A DNA stretch of 64,000 nucleotides from Paramecium octaurelia (GCA_905182995.1 CAJJDP010000018.1:186001-250000); one strand, 5' to 3'; counted from the stretch's first letter, positions 49,636 to 64,000 are shown. Numbers and translations: made by a program. Notes: a model not told the origin generated them from the sequence alone.

Positions 49636-51058
49636 TCAAAACATTTGCAGGGCTTTATTTTTTTTGCTTTTGGTTTCAAATTTTTTAGAAACATTGAATT
49701 TTCTTCTGGTTAAGTATTTCAAACTTTCCAAAGGAGCTTTTCCAATTGTATTCATCTTTTTAGTCATGTTATTCTAAATTTTTTATAATTAAGAATCTGA
49801 AGGGTACATTTTCGAGAATTATTCCTAAGCATTTTCTAACTAAAATCATAAAATGAAAATTATACTTAGGTAATAAAATCGCCAATCTAATTCTTTACAT
49901 CTAAGCTTAGACTGTGATGACTGAAATTGTTAGATGGATGATTTTATTTACTTATAACATTTTAACTTTTAAAGTAATGTAAATCTTCTAATCTTCTATC
50001 ATCTCGAAGCGACACAAAGGATCCTGGTTTGATTTCTGGTAAAGTTCCATGACTGAAATGATGCAAAGGACCTATTCTTTTTCCATTTGGACCTCCTTAA
50101 GTAGGCCCATTTATAGTTGGCAATTTGATATCTTTACTAATACTGCGACTCTTAATAAGGATTTATTTAGAACTTCTATTCTCAACAGAAGATGGATGTT
50201 GTTGTAATTCTTTTAATTGTTATTATTATTGCTTTAAGACTTTCGGATTTGGAGGTTAGGGTATTCTATTTTTATATAGCATTTTGGTTGTTTTCTCAAG
50301 TAGCTATAAAACCTTTTGGGATTATTCTTTGAATTTCTTTCCTTGTTTAATAGTTAGTTCATCCTTCCCAAAATCCAAATGAAGAGCTTGTGGTATTTAT
50401 TATTCAGAATTTATCGAATCGCGATGTCTTTTCTTCTCTTTTTCATATTATTTGTCCATTTCAGATTAAGCATTTTTTTGATTTATATCCGTAATTAATT
50501 TATCTATTCCAGTATAAAATTTTTGATTTGTTGATTTACCCTCCTCTATTTCCTCGGTTTTCTAATGAGCATTATCGTCAAATTGAAGGTATCCAGAGAT
50601 ATTTGGTTTAGTCCTGTACTTTTATGTTTTTGCAATGTACTTTTTACTTTTCGAAACAATTTCTGCATAATCAAATAAATCATCATTATCGCTATCTGAA
50701 GGACTACGTTTGAATGACTTAAACACCTTTTTCGATGTTTTTTTCCTTTATTAATCATTAAGACTCTTGAGAAACTGTTTAACATCAATAAATGTATCCA
50801 TGTTGGCAAAATCCTTCATTTTATTCTCAAAATGCTGCTCCTTTGATATTTTGCTGATTTTCATCTTTTTTCTCTCATTTTATAGAACTTTATTGATATT
50901 CTAACTTACTAGCCTATTTTCTTTATAAGATATTTTAAATTACTCTTTAGTGTATCCTCATCATCATAAGATTCTTCTGTCCCAATCTACTTGATCCCCT
51001 TTTTTTTTTCTAATTAAGCTTTAACAAATTTATAAAAATCTTCTTCAAAGTCAAGCAT
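49636..51058 (-). CDS. Charged coiled-coil orphan protein, about 450 aa
   Basis: Starts MLDFEEDFYKFVKAQLEKKK. The intron near 50890 is not resolved exactly; after it the frame is open through FENKMKDFANMDTFIDVKQF, SDSDNDDLFDYAEIVSKSKK and long Lys/Glu/Gln helices (QSQKVLQLLEKTTKMLYKN). A 26-nt intron precedes ENAQEQFSKMYPS. Ends TKSKKNKALQMF. No domain recognised; it may be a cytoskeletal or basal-body component judged only from composition. Confidence 0.58.
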
Positions 51059-51336
51059 AATAATTAATATTCATAAAAATCATTAAAACATTCTTATCAC
51101 TCTCTATAGATCAGTTGGATAATGGTATACATGATAAAAATGATTGTATACAAGAAAGTGGATTATCAATTCCTTAATAGTTTTGAATTTTTATTATATA
51201 AATGTATGTTGGAAATATTATAAATCACAATATGACCATTTTATTTTCATTTCTAACAATAAACTTATTAAAGTCATTAGTTTTTGAAGGAACTGTTGAA
51301 ATCCATTTATTCTTTTCCAAACTATATATATATTAA
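51059..51336. other. Spacer (278 bp)
   Basis: AT-rich. A CAGTTGGATAATGG stretch near 51113 recalls a tRNA A box, but no B box or cloverleaf follows. Confidence 0.5.
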
Positions 51337-53826
51337 TCAATATATTTACGTTAAATTTGAATCTAATTTTTCTTTAAGTTGCTCAAAAGAGTCAATAATT
51401 TCTGATTGTCTCAAATTAGTTATAGTTTTATCATCTTATTCAAGTTTAGTAAGCCAGTCATTCTAATCTATCACATTTATTTGAGGAGGCTTATCTTCAT
51501 CACTATCATCATCTGTCATATGATCATCCAATTCCTTTTCTGCCATTATTGTTGGACAATAAAATTCTATTTATTCATCGAAACCATAATCATAAGCCAA
51601 TTGCATATTCTTTTCCTAATAAAAGAATTGATCCAAAGGAAGTTCGTACAATAAATTGAGATTTTGGTAGCCTGGTGTTCTATTGATGAATTCCTGCTTT
51701 AAAACCTAATGATTTTAAGCAATATCAGGATCCAGATCAGCCCCGATCCCATTCACTTTACTAAACATAAGAGGATAGAATGTATTCAAAGGAGTGCCAT
51801 CATTAAATTATTGATATAATCTTAAAGTCTTATTTGCTTTAAGTATTTGATAACTTTCCACTTCAGGAGGTTTAGAATATATGTTCCTGACAATATTATC
51901 ATTTTAAGTTTGAAGTATTTAAGTGACTGGACCCATTATACCTCTGAGGGATTTTTCCTCTTCTGCCCCATCCCTTAAAGGTTTATCAATTACAGGTGGG
52001 TGATACACAATTTAAGGAGGCTCCCATACCTTATATTACATAATTTCACAATCATCACTTGGCAACTCATCAAAAGGAGCTAGATCATCAAAACCAGTTT
52101 ATGGTGTGATGGTATATTTAAATGATGAGTTTGTATTTGATTCTGAATATTGAACTGGTAATTTCAATACTCCAAGATTATCTGAGTTGAATTCAAAGGT
52201 GAATTTAACCTAAATAATTAATTAATATTCATACAAAATCTTTTTTACCAACACCTGAATGCTCTGCCTTTTGACAATCCAAATTCACCAGTTATTTGAC
52301 TTCTGCTCTTGTTGTTGCTCCTTTTAAAAATGCCTTTAATTTTTACAATCTTTTTTCCATTCTTAATTTATAGATAATTCTGCTGGCAGCACATACAAAT
52401 TTTCTCAAGTTCTAAACAATTTTTTATTAAGTTTTACAAGCTTTTTGATTTTCATAGTGTCATTCTTATCTAAATCCCAACTCAATTAATTTTCAGGGAG
52501 AATATAATCAACAACAGTGCTATCAGCATTAATCTATAATTTATATCTTGTTGTTCCTTTGGCTTGAACATCATCTAAATAGTTATTAAGATATTATTGT
52601 CTCTCTAGTAGAATGTCCTCTACTTGAGTTTCAGTTATTGGTGGATCTCCAACACATTAAAAAAATCTCATTTCTTTTTCCTTATCCAAACTTTGGATTT
52701 GATTAAAATGATCTAAATATGATTTTTCTAATAACTTTTGTTATTTAATACTTTACTTGTCTGCCTTTTAATTTATCATTTCCCATGTTTTCAGTGGACT
52801 CTTGTTATTGAGAAAGAGATCTTTTTAATTTATTGCTCTTGGTCATTTTCAAGGTTTTTGATCGTTCTTATATTTGATTTTCAACCTATTCTGCTTCTCC
52901 AGGTTTCGGACTTTCTCCAACAGGAATCTCTTATGCATTCTATATGAGCTTAGCTCTAGAGGAATTGGTAATAGATTTTAATTTTTTGGTTGAACTAGGT
53001 CTCATTGTTTTTTTGTTTTCAGGGAACCTGCCAGATCCCATAATTTTGATACACAAGGGTTCAAAATCAAATTAGGCAATTTTAAGCTAAAATTTATTAG
53101 GAGGTAATTACTTCCACTTCCATAATTTCTGTGACATTCACTTATGGACAATAAGTAATGGAAATATCAATTGCTCCTTTGCCTGGTACAATTCCTTTGA
53201 TTGGGTCAATTTTAATGTCTTGACAATCTTTTGTAATGCTGAATTCAAACTCAAAATTCAGGGGTACTTTACTTTAAATCGGATAGCTCTATTATAATAA
53301 TAGTGTTTTTACATATGTTTATGACTCACCAATATCCAAAGTGCCAAAGTCAATTAGACGAGGAAATAATTCTCTTAATCCATCTCGACTGAGGGCAGGA
53401 TAAGCATGTATAGGTATAAGCAAAGTATCGTCTTGAGTGTTGATTCTGATAACATCATAAAAGTATTTATATTCTTGAGGTTTGAATTAAACATAAAGCT
53501 CTTCTGCCATTCCACTGGGAATAGCACCTTTTTTATCAAATTTGACATTAAATATTTCTGATTTCGGTGGAAACACATAGATCCTTTGAGGTTGTTTATT
53601 TTTATTGATAACTTTCACTTTAATCTCGTTTAGTTTGCCAATTTCAAAACCACAAAATTTAACTACTGCAGGTTCAACAATAACATTTTAATTCTTTCCA
53701 ACTTTATCATATTCATCTTATTCACTAATTTAAACAAATACATTTTTTCTCCATAATATCCTTATTCTTAATTATTGGCATTTTCAGCAAATTTGTGGGG
53801 ACTTCTATAGAGGTTACACTTTACAT
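51337..53826 (-). CDS. CFAP221: CFAP221 (PCDP1) homolog, central-pair ciliary protein
   Basis: Starts MQSVTSIEVPTNLLKMPIIK; a 25-nt intron joins MEKK to YEYDKVG. The N-terminal ASH/MSP-type domain is closely like animal CFAP221: VEPAVVKFCGFEIGKL, IKVKVINKNKQPQRIYVFPP, YFYDVIRINTQDDTLLIPIHAYP, LIDFGTLDIG. The second beta domain shows FEFEFSITKDCQDIKIDPIKG. The C-terminal half includes DKEKEMRFFQCVGDPPITE and further beta-rich parts, and ends EQLKEKLDSNLT. CFAP221 binds calmodulin in the C1d projection of the central pair and is needed for ciliary beating; that function is inferred from the family. Several introns in the middle were not traced exactly. Confidence 0.85.
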
Positions 53827-53947
53827 TAATTTATATATATATAAATAATAAAATAAGTTTTTTGTAAGCTTCCATGATTTTAAGAATAAAAATATAGAGA
53901 TGTGAATTGAAACTCTCCTGTAATTTATACATATCAATGAAACAATT

Positions 53948-56900
53948 TCAATGATGTTTTTTTTTCTCTTGTAAAGAAGTACGCTTGATTTAGGAATATC
54001 TCTCTTAAATCTATTAATCCTTATGAGGATCTAAATCTAACTGTTTCAGCATTTAAGTATTTAATGAATCCACTTGATCATCAAAAATCAAGCAAACCCC
54101 ATCTTTAGTAGCAAGACATTCAGTTTCTTAAGGTGGAATATACCTAACAAAATTTACAATTAAACATACGAATATTATGGATAAACTTTGTTATTTATAT
54201 CTTTCAGTTCTCCTCTGAATAAGTAACCTCCAAAAATAAAATCACATTTTTGATTCTAAGTTAATTTCTTTAACTTGCTTTTTGTTCTGAAAAAGTCCAT
54301 TAATCTTTTAATTTCCAAATTGACCAAAGGACCTGCTTAACTTTCAAACATCTTTCTTAAGTATTCTAGTATAAAAATAAGAATTACCTATAGAATTGAT
54401 ATAAATTTTAAATTCGAATTCTGGATTCTTTTGCATGAGATCTCTAAGAATCTTTAAATTTAATGAATAAAGCAAGGAATCAGCAGTAGCCTTAGCTGTA
54501 CTCATGCAAGTACCATCCCCAATTAAATTAGTGTAAGTAATCAGAGATCCAAGCCCTTTTTTAATTGAGCCTCCCTCAAATTCATCAACGACATTACCTT
54601 TACTGATAATGAATATATTTTGACATGTCATTCCTTACTCATATATTATTTCGTCACATGCAAATCGTTTTTCATAAGAACTTTTGATTATGTTATCCAA
54701 ATCAGTTGATACAAGTCCTGAGAATATTGGGAATTCCATAGCTAAAACATGAAATGAAGGTAAAACCATTTCAAATTAATGATTCTCTAAATCAACTAAT
54801 CTATTATTAATTTCCTTCTTTAACAATTAATATTCCTTTTCATCGACAAGACCATTTTATTGAGTGTCATCAAGATAATGTCTTTGATGAGTTAGAATTG
54901 AATGAGATGCTCTCTTTGTTTAAATGGCTCTAACAATCTCTGGGAATGTATCATTCAATATACCCAAATAACCTTCAGCCTTATCAATTTCTCTTGTCAT
55001 TTCTTCCATTACAAGTCTCACAGCATCCTTGCCCATTGGAAAACTCTCTGTTAAGTGCAAAACTTCACCTGCACATGATAAAAATGTAGTAGTAACATCA
55101 TAGACAAAACCTAAATGCTTAATCATGTACTCTTTAGCAAATGAACCTACCAAAGGGATTTCTTTAACTTTAAAAAAGAAATTGACACTGCTAAAATTAA
55201 GGAAATTCTTGTATAATTAATCCCAAATATTTAGGATAGACTTTGTGTGATCCAATCCAATATCACTAGATTCTACGAGCAATCTAACAGTATCTTCTTC
55301 ACATAATCCATATTCAAATTTATCATAATACAATCCTTTTAGAATTCTATAGATTCTATATCTTACTTCTCCAAAGATTTCCTAATCAGTCAACCCTTCA
55401 TATAAATTTGATGAATTGGCTGCAACTTTATTATTTCCAACCATATATTTAATCTCTGTCTCTAATTTTTCAATTTTCTCTATAAATTTAGGTTATCCAA
55501 TTAGTTAATTCACTTAATTCCAATCAGCCATACTATAAAATTGATCTGATTCTAATTCTCTCATTTTATCCTAAGAATTCACTATCAGTTCTTCTAAATA
55601 TTTCTTATAAACTTTCTTTTTCACTACTGGATTTTCAATCATTTCCAAATATTATACAAGAGCTTTGCAAGTTGTACCGTTAACTAAGTTAGTTATTGCA
55701 GCCATTCCTGCAGCATAAAACACTGATAAATGTCTAAACCTTGCAGGTAACTCTTCATCACAACCAACCATAAGTGAAAGTGTCAAACCAAGTGCACCTC
55801 TTAAACCACCATAAACTAAAACAATGAATTCTGGCTTAGAGATTGGATAACCAAAACATCTTAAAAATGGCCAAAATGTTAGAATCATAATGAATCTAGC
55901 CAAAATCATAAAAAAGTAAAACACAATCATTCTAATGTAATCAGATTTATGAATAAATGTTTCTTCAATCACTTATGTTCCAACAATGATTCCAACCAAT
56001 ACAAATACTAATGTATCACAAGAGTATTAGACGAATCCCCAAACAGTATGGACTGAATGCTCAACAGAAGATCTAATCCTAGTTTTACCAAATGCACTCC
56101 AAAACAATCCTAATCCTACCACTGCCAACAAACCACTTGTTTTAAAAAAGCAAAATTCAGCCCAATAAAATGTTAGATAAGTAAAAACAAAGGTTAACCA
56201 AGTAACTTCGATATCATCTCCCAAAATTCTCTTTGTCCATAATGCTGCCAATATACCTAAGACCAAACCTAGTACTGGCCCTACAAGAGAGTTTCTTATG
56301 AAATTGATGGCCACTTAACTTGCAGTAACAGCCTCTCCTTTTCCACTTTGAGCTTTTGAAAATTTATTAAAGAAGATGAAAAACACCATTGCAACACCAT
56401 CATTAAGCAAAGCTTCTCTTGAATATAGTAATTTAATACCCTTCAATTAAGTGATTGAATGCTAAACTTGCACCCAATTCTTTAAGTAATGCTACCACAG
56501 CCACTGGATCTGTTGCTGACAATACTGATCCAAGCGTAAACGCTTAATACCATGTCATATCATTATCATCATATTATAAAACTAATTTAAATATTGCTCC
56601 CAAAAGAATTGCTCCCTAATTTTAGATTAAATCATACCCAACCACATCCTGGACCTGCTAACAATAGAATATTCACCATCTGATACTTAAAAGTATACCA
56701 ATCACAATTAAATGCTGACTCAAAAAGCAAAACTGGAACAAAAACAAAAACAATCAAATGAGGATGCATTTTTGACAAAATACTTGCACTCTCACCTATA
56801 TAACCTAAACTCTTCTAAAGCAATCCTATTAATATGCCTAATGATAATATCATAGGGGAATAAGGAAATCTACTCAATACAATTTTACTTTACTTTGTTT

Positions 56901-57063
56901 TTTTATTGATTTCTCGCAAAATCAGCCCTGAAACAATTCCAAGAGTTAGAAAATAGACTATGTTTGCAGATTTCTCCATAGCATGTTCATCTCTCCATAA
57001 AGAATCCTTGGGAGCCTCTAATTCTTCTTCACCGCCTTCAAATTCATGTTCATGTTCAGCCAT
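53948..57063 (-). CDS. SOS1-type Na+/H+ exchanger with C-terminal cyclic-nucleotide-binding-like region
   Basis: Starts MAEHEHEFEGGEEELEAPKD. A monovalent cation/proton antiporter domain of about 12 helices follows, with PVLLFESAFNCDW, SVLSATDPVAVVALLKELGAS (the antiporter TDPVA motif) and VYGGLRGALGLTLSLMVG. The cytosolic half is long: DWNQVNQLIGQPKFIEKIEK, YRIYRILKGLYYDKFEYGL, then a CNB-like fold with ACDEIIYEQGMTCQNIFIIS and the end QERYSQIKRTSLQEKKKHH. This exchanger-plus-cytosolic-helical-plus-CNB layout is that of plant SOS1/NHX7; no voltage-sensor helices, as in sperm NHE, are seen. It should export Na+ (or other cations) at a membrane and be controlled through its tail. Confidence 0.86.
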
Positions 57064-57470
57064 TCAAATTAATAAATAAAAATAAATTATTGAACCATCA
57101 TTGTTTAAAATTTTTAATTATCTTTTTATCCAAAATTATTTATAAAAGCATAGAATTATTACAGTCAAATTACAATGTAATTATTGATTCTAAAAGTTCC
57201 AACTTGGGTTTAGAGATTTTAATAGAATACATAAATAAATGTTAAACATTTAATTTAATTGTTAAAAGTATTTTTTTTAGATTGAGATAACTGTTTAATA
57301 AGATATAAAAATGTAAATATGAATATCTACAATTCACCATCTAAACACTGGTGTTGTTATTGTCGTTCAAAAGTAAAATGATATTTGAGTTTTTATGTTC
57401 AAATAGAGTAAATGATTAAAGATTTATTGCTATTTTTGTATCGTTTTAAAAATACAGATTTAATGTTATA
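57064..57470. other. Spacer (407 bp), nothing recognised
   Basis: AT-rich with poly-T, between the exchanger start and the stop of the RAP-domain gene. It should contain the exchanger's promoter. Confidence 0.5.
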
Positions 57471-58673
57471 TCAATCTATAAAGGATTTCAGTTTATCAAT
57501 CTTTTGTTCCTCTGTCAAATGTATCCACTCATGAAAATTTATATCAAAAACCTTGTATTTGTTTGTTGCACTCAAATGCCTCTACTTATTAATAAATGCA
57601 TACCTGCTTTACATGATATGATTTGGATTTATCGTTAAGATCTTTCCATTGAAATCTTCAACAAAATGAACAGGGTCATTGCAAGTTAAAATGATATCCT
57701 CATTAACTAAGTAATCTACATCATAAATCAAAACTCGATGAGCCCTTGCATTTTTATAACTTAATTTATTCAGTAAATCTTAAACATCTTATTCAAGTTT
57801 GGTTAAATTCCTGTATATAGCATCTTCTTTGATATTCCATATATTTAGGTTCTAAAAATTGAGGTAATATTCAAAGGATTAAAAAAACCTTTTGCGATCC
57901 ACAAGTTTTTTACTAATTATATAGTCCTGCAACATATCATTAAATTGTGGAGCAAAAACATTGCCATGATCTGGTTATAACTCTAACAATGGTTTATCAA
58001 TTATCTCTGGATACAAATTATACATTAGTTAACAATATTAGAAGCATGATTTTGAGGTGTATTAAGAATTTTAAGATGAATTTAATTTCGCTTAGAATCC
58101 TTTCAACAAAGTTAAAACGATTTGTTCATCAACAAAACCCATTCTGAAAAGATTTGATCTAATATGTAGATCATGAATATATTCTAAATAATCCACTTAC
58201 TCTTTTTATTTAATAAAATTCTGTAGAACGAAATCACTTAACTTTTCATTATGTATATTCAGTTTGTAGAGACAATGCTGAAACTTAATCAAATCCTTGA
58301 CTGAAAGTGTTTCCTTGTCTTAATCCACTTAGTTAATTATTTCTTGTATCATCTACTCATCATACAACAAAACATTGCTGAGAGATAAAAGTATTTATGA
58401 ATTAATTTCGTATGAATTCTTAACCATTTTTTTTTTGTATTATTTGAGACATTCTAAGGTAATTTTCTTAACATTTTCTCCCTGATTTCTACGTTCAGGA
58501 TGTGTTCCAAGAAATATGATATAATGAATTAATTCGTCAGTTGAAATTTTTTGTAATTCATCAACTTGAAATAACTGTACATTCTTAAGTAGTTCCCTAT
58601 AGAGTTCGTTTGGCTATTTTATTTTAAATTTCTTGCTTAAATAGTTTTTACTTAAAACTAAAGCCCGACTCAT
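57471..58673 (-). CDS. RAP-domain protein (probable mitochondrial RNA-binding)
   Basis: Starts MSRALVLSKNYLSKKFKIKQ, a basic, Ser/Lys-rich leader that could target mitochondria. The main part is helical repeats (ELLKNVQLFQVDELQKIST, VKKITLECLKQYKKKMV, HNEKLSDFVLQNFIKQKEQ). The C-terminus is a RAP domain: HRVLIYDVDYLVNEDI, FINKQRHLSATNKYKVFDIN, FHEWIHLTEEQKIDKLKSFI. RAP proteins such as FASTK or apicomplexan RAPs act on organelle rRNA or mRNA. Introns in the centre (around 58050-58120) were not placed exactly. Its start is 19 bp from the stop of the FtsH gene. Confidence 0.72.
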
Positions 58674-58692
58674 AATTGTAAATATTATTTAA

Positions 58693-60747
<2,055 letters not shown>

Positions 60748-60888
60748 ATTTTATAATAATTAATATTTAGCGAATCTTTTGCAGATAAGGGGATTATAAT
60801 AATTTATTGAGATTTGAGTATGATAAATTAATTATTTAATATATGTAATAAATCCGTTTTAAAGGTATAACTATTATATTTATTAAAA
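60748..60888. promoter_or_regulatory. Divergent promoter region (141 bp)
   Basis: The only sequence between the starts of the protease gene and the secreted-protein gene, so both promoters must lie here. It holds AT-rich tracts such as TTATAATAATTAATATT; no distinct motif is certain. Confidence 0.35.
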
Positions 60889-63800
60889 ATGAGAATGTAT
60901 GCCCTATTTGTGCTGTTGATGTATGCCACAGCATTGAATTTCGAGGCATCTTTGATGTCCCACACCTTAGCAGAAGTCGACGCTTTAGACACTTCACAAT
61001 TGAATTGTTAAACTCCCCGATCTCATTTTGAGGATTTGGAATAAACTTTAACTCAATGGTAGTAAGTTTTGGAGAACAAGGAGCGCATCCCTTCACATAT
61101 TGAAACTCTAACATAAATGAAGCATCTAATTAAACATAAAAAGTATGAGCAACTAGTTGAAAAGATTAAAGATTTAGATCTCATTTCACCTCCTGTACTT
61201 TCTGAATTATAAAACAAATTATAAGGATTGCAGTCTCATGGTAAATAAATAATTCAATTTTCATAGACAGACATGAAAGAGAAGAGTGTACAGAAACATT
61301 AACAAAATTGTGTGCTTATCTTATTAAATAAATGAATAATGTTCACTAATAATGCCAATAATCCCCAGTTACCGTCATTAAAGTCAAAGGTAAGATCGAG
61401 GATCTCAAGATTATATAATCTGGATGTTAGTAAGCATGTCAACCAACTTGTCCAGATGAACCTGCTCCAGAAGCACCCTCAGAAGCTCCAAGCGAAGAAT
61501 TTACTGAAGAGCCAGTTGAAGAAGGTGTTCCTCCAACAACTCCTGATGATTAACCAACCCCTGATAATGAACCAACTCCAGATGATAAGCCAACCCCAGA
61601 TGAACCTACTCCAGATGACAAACCAACCCCAGATGAACCCATAGTACCTTAAGATGAAGAGGGTCCAACTGATGAACCACCTGTTAATCCAAGTACCGAA
61701 GAATCACCTGATGAACCAACAGTGGCAGAAGAGGGAACAGAAGAATGGACTATTCCAGGAGAAGAACCAGAACAACCAATCCCAACACCATCTACACCTG
61801 ACTAACCAGAGGAAGATCAAGAAGAATCATCAAATCCACCTGTTTCTCCTGATCCTTTAGTATTCCCAGAGGAATACGAAGAATAATTTGGTTTCGAAGA
61901 AACTACACTTCCACCTGTTTCTCCTGATCCTTTAGTGTTCCCAGAAGAACATGAAGAATAATTCATTTTCGAAGAAACACCCCTTCCACCTGTTACTCCT
62001 GATGCTGTACTATTTCCAGAAGAAGAAGAATATTTCAATTATGAAGAATCACCACTCCCACCTGTCAGTCCAAATGTAGTATTGCCTGAAGAAGAAGAAG
62101 AATAATTCAATTTTGAAGAAACCCCAATTCCAAGAATATCCCCACTTCGTTCTCCATTCTCAGAAGAACATGAAGAATTCGTCTTTGAAGAATAACCTGA
62201 GGAAGAAGAAGGTCCACGTGTTTGCCATTCATCTGAATCTACAGATATGTTAGAATTGGCAGCTACTTAACTTGACCCTGAATTTACTAGCACACTTACA
62301 ATTATAGGCCATTATGGTTTTGGTTTATACTTCTAAAGATTGTAAAAATATCCAGCCTTAGCTGAGGGCACTGAATTCCATTTAGCCAGTTTATAAGATA
62401 ATGGTAATACAGTTTTGGGAGTATTTGTAACTAATACAGGTGTTAAATGTGTTACTGCTGATGGAACGACATATTAATCTACATCTGTACCGAATAATGA
62501 CATTGAAGGTGATTGGAGTTTTGTATTCATCAGTCACGGTTAAGGAGTTACTGGATGTGGAGTCAAATTCTTTGAAGAATAAACAGCATTGAGATAAACT
62601 CCTGCTTCCCATCCAACATACACTAGTTTAGACTTCAAGATTGGTGGACCATAAGATTCTCATCCATCCTTCTAAGGAAAAGTATATGGACATTATGCAG
62701 TTTCAGCATCAAATCTACGCTTCACAAGTTAAATAAAATATAATTTACTGGTTTATCCATGCAATAGTCCTCCTGAAGAAGAAGTTTGTGAATAAGAGAC
62801 TGATGAATTAGGAGATTATGAATTTTATGGATTTGAGGATACATCTGATGAAACATTTGAATTTTCAACTTGGGATGCTGGTTACTCTGTTTCTGGTTGG
62901 ATCAAATGGGAACCAATAGAAGATTAAGATGTTTGGCACACTGTCTTCAGATTATCTGAAAATCCAGATGCTAATTTGGAAGAGATTAAATTAGGAGATA
63001 GAGATTTGGCTGTTTATATTGGTAATTATATGGTTGGAAATGTATTCTAATTTACTACTTACACATATTCAGGATCTGGTAATCCTAATTTGTGGGACTC
63101 TCTCAGTTATGGAGTAACCTTGGGTCAATGGCAACATGTTTACTTTGGATATAACAGAAAACTTAGATTCGCTAGTTATTCTATTAATATCGTGACTATA
63201 GAGCAACCATTGGTTGGAGCAAATTAAATTCATGATGCTCGCCATTATCTTGTACCTTGGAGGAGACTCTACATTGGTAATGATGGTTTATACCCTGCTT
63301 TCAGTGGACAATTCTATAATTGGCGTGTCAATCGTTGTATTGGTTATCCTGCTCGTGATGTTGTATATTCACCAGATGATATACCTTTTGGATATAATCC
63401 TCTCCCTGAAGTTCCTGAAAGTCGACAGATTCCATAAATTGAAACATTTGCATCTCCTGAAGAAGAACAACCATATTGGGGAGAAGAAGAATAAGAAAGA
63501 GTTCCTGTTGAACCAGATGCTGTTCCAAATGTTTTCCCTGAAGAGGAATCAATTTGGCCAGAAGAAGAGGAAGAGTTTGTTCCTCCTTAAACATTTGCAT
63601 CCCCTGAGGAAGAACAACCATATTGGGGAGAGGAAGAATAAGAATTCGTCCCTGTTCCACCAGCTGAATAACCTCCTGTTATCCCTGATGAAATTAAACC
63701 AGAACCATTGCCTGAGCCTGAAGCTTAACCAGAGCCCCAACCAGAACCTGCACCTGCACCTAAACCAGCCCCAGGACCTGCTCCTACTTCTGAACCATAA

Positions 63801-64000
63801 GTTCCAGCAGTCAAAGAGTATTAAATAATTGCCTATGTAATTTTAGATGTGAAGCAACAATTGATGTCACTAAAGAAAATGCTGCAGATATTTTATGCGC
63901 TATTTCCGAGTATTTGGCGTAATTAGCATCTGGCCATGTCCCAGAATTAGGTATCAATCCATCAAGAGTTTGTTTCTGTTTGCAATATGATGATAGTAAT
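60889..64000 (+). CDS. Large secreted Pro/Glu-repeat protein with lectin-like domains, C-terminus off the window
   Basis: Starts MRMYALFVLLMYATALNFEA, a clear signal peptide. After a helical N-terminus and a 26-nt intron come several Cys (ECTETLTKLCAYLIK, CQQACQPTC). Then a long acidic Pro/Glu/Thr region follows, with PTPDDKPTPDEP units and four copies of a roughly 25-residue unit containing LPPVSPDPLVFPEE (about 61830-62110). A globular part comes next (TLTIIGHYGFGLYF, GVTGCGVKFFE). A concanavalin/LamG-like part shows VSGWIKWEP, WHTVFRLSEN, GQWQHVYFGY, LYIGNDGLYPAFSGQFYNWRV. Two TFASPEEEQPYWGEEEQE units and a P-x-P-rich stretch follow, and after a 29-nt intron a Cys-containing part (ATIDVTKENAADIL). 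Probably surface, cyst or matrix protein; function unknown. Confidence 0.72.
61830..62110 (+). repeat. Tandem coding repeat, LPPVSPDPLVFPEE units
   Basis: Four degenerate in-frame units of about 66-75 bp inside the secreted-protein gene; the first two are nearly the same at nucleotide level. Each has a Pro-rich start (PPV-P) and an acidic, aromatic end (EE-EEQF-FEET). Divergence grows along the array. Confidence 0.75.

Noticed and set aside
50546-50809. Minus-strand 87-codon standard-code frame
   Set aside because: Out of frame with the longer coiled-coil gene read with TGA as the only stop.
51100-51170. tRNA-like A-box (CAGTTGGATAATGG)
   Set aside because: No B box, acceptor stem or anticodon arm can be drawn.
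63214-63828. Long standard-code plus frame (204 codons) and matching minus frames
   Set aside because: These are shadows of the Pro/Glu repeats in the secreted-protein gene; the real frame is the one that uses TAA/TAG as Gln.

Overview
The window reads as macronuclear DNA of a ciliate, most likely a Paramecium species. Three things seen directly in the sequence support this. Open frames hold only if TAA and TAG are read as glutamine and TGA is the only stop. Nearly every gene is cut by spliceosomal introns of about 18-33 nt that start GTA/GT and end TAG/AG. Genes are packed on both strands with very short spacers (often 20-150 bp) in AT-rich DNA. All coordinates below use that code, so most genes are much longer than a standard-code reading would show. 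Gene spans include the introns.

Layout. 1-10.2 kb: a BRO1-domain gene cut by the left edge, an unresolved small gene, a CFAP20-domain gene, an AGC kinase, a multi-pass membrane protein, an alpha/beta hydrolase and two ciliate-type orphans. Between 4323 and 6983 there is a perfect-looking 1330-bp direct duplication whose two copies are separated by one N. It looks like two contig ends that were not merged. 10.8-17.4 kb: a PP2C-like protein, orphans, and a two-membrane-segment protein. 17.6-32 kb is signalling-rich: Aurora-like, ULK-like and plant-type DYRK kinases, a cyclic-nucleotide-binding protein, a TBC Rab-GAP, a heat-shock factor, and several charged or coiled-coil orphans. 32-45 kb holds an MFS transporter, an orphan, a METTL13-like double methyltransferase, a TPR protein, cystathionine beta-synthase, Lon protease, an SCP/FCP1-type phosphatase and an IscA-type Fe-S carrier. 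45-60.7 kb holds an NT-C2-like coiled-coil protein, orphans, a Q-rich tepsin-like protein, the ciliary protein CFAP221, a SOS1-type Na+/H+ exchanger with a cyclic-nucleotide-binding region, a RAP-domain protein and an FtsH/YME1-type protease. 60.9 kb to the right edge is a large secreted protein with Pro/Glu repeats and lectin-like folds, cut by the window end.

There is no operon logic as in bacteria, but some themes recur: ciliary or axonemal proteins (CFAP20 domain, CFAP221), cAMP/cGMP-type sensing (two proteins), mitochondrial upkeep (IscA, FtsH, RAP, perhaps Lon) and membrane traffic (BRO1, TBC, tepsin-like). I found no convincing tRNA, rRNA, CRISPR array, transposon or telomere repeat. 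Exact intron borders were worked out by hand from frame and homology and are good but not certain. Species, paralog family and orphan status would need database comparison.
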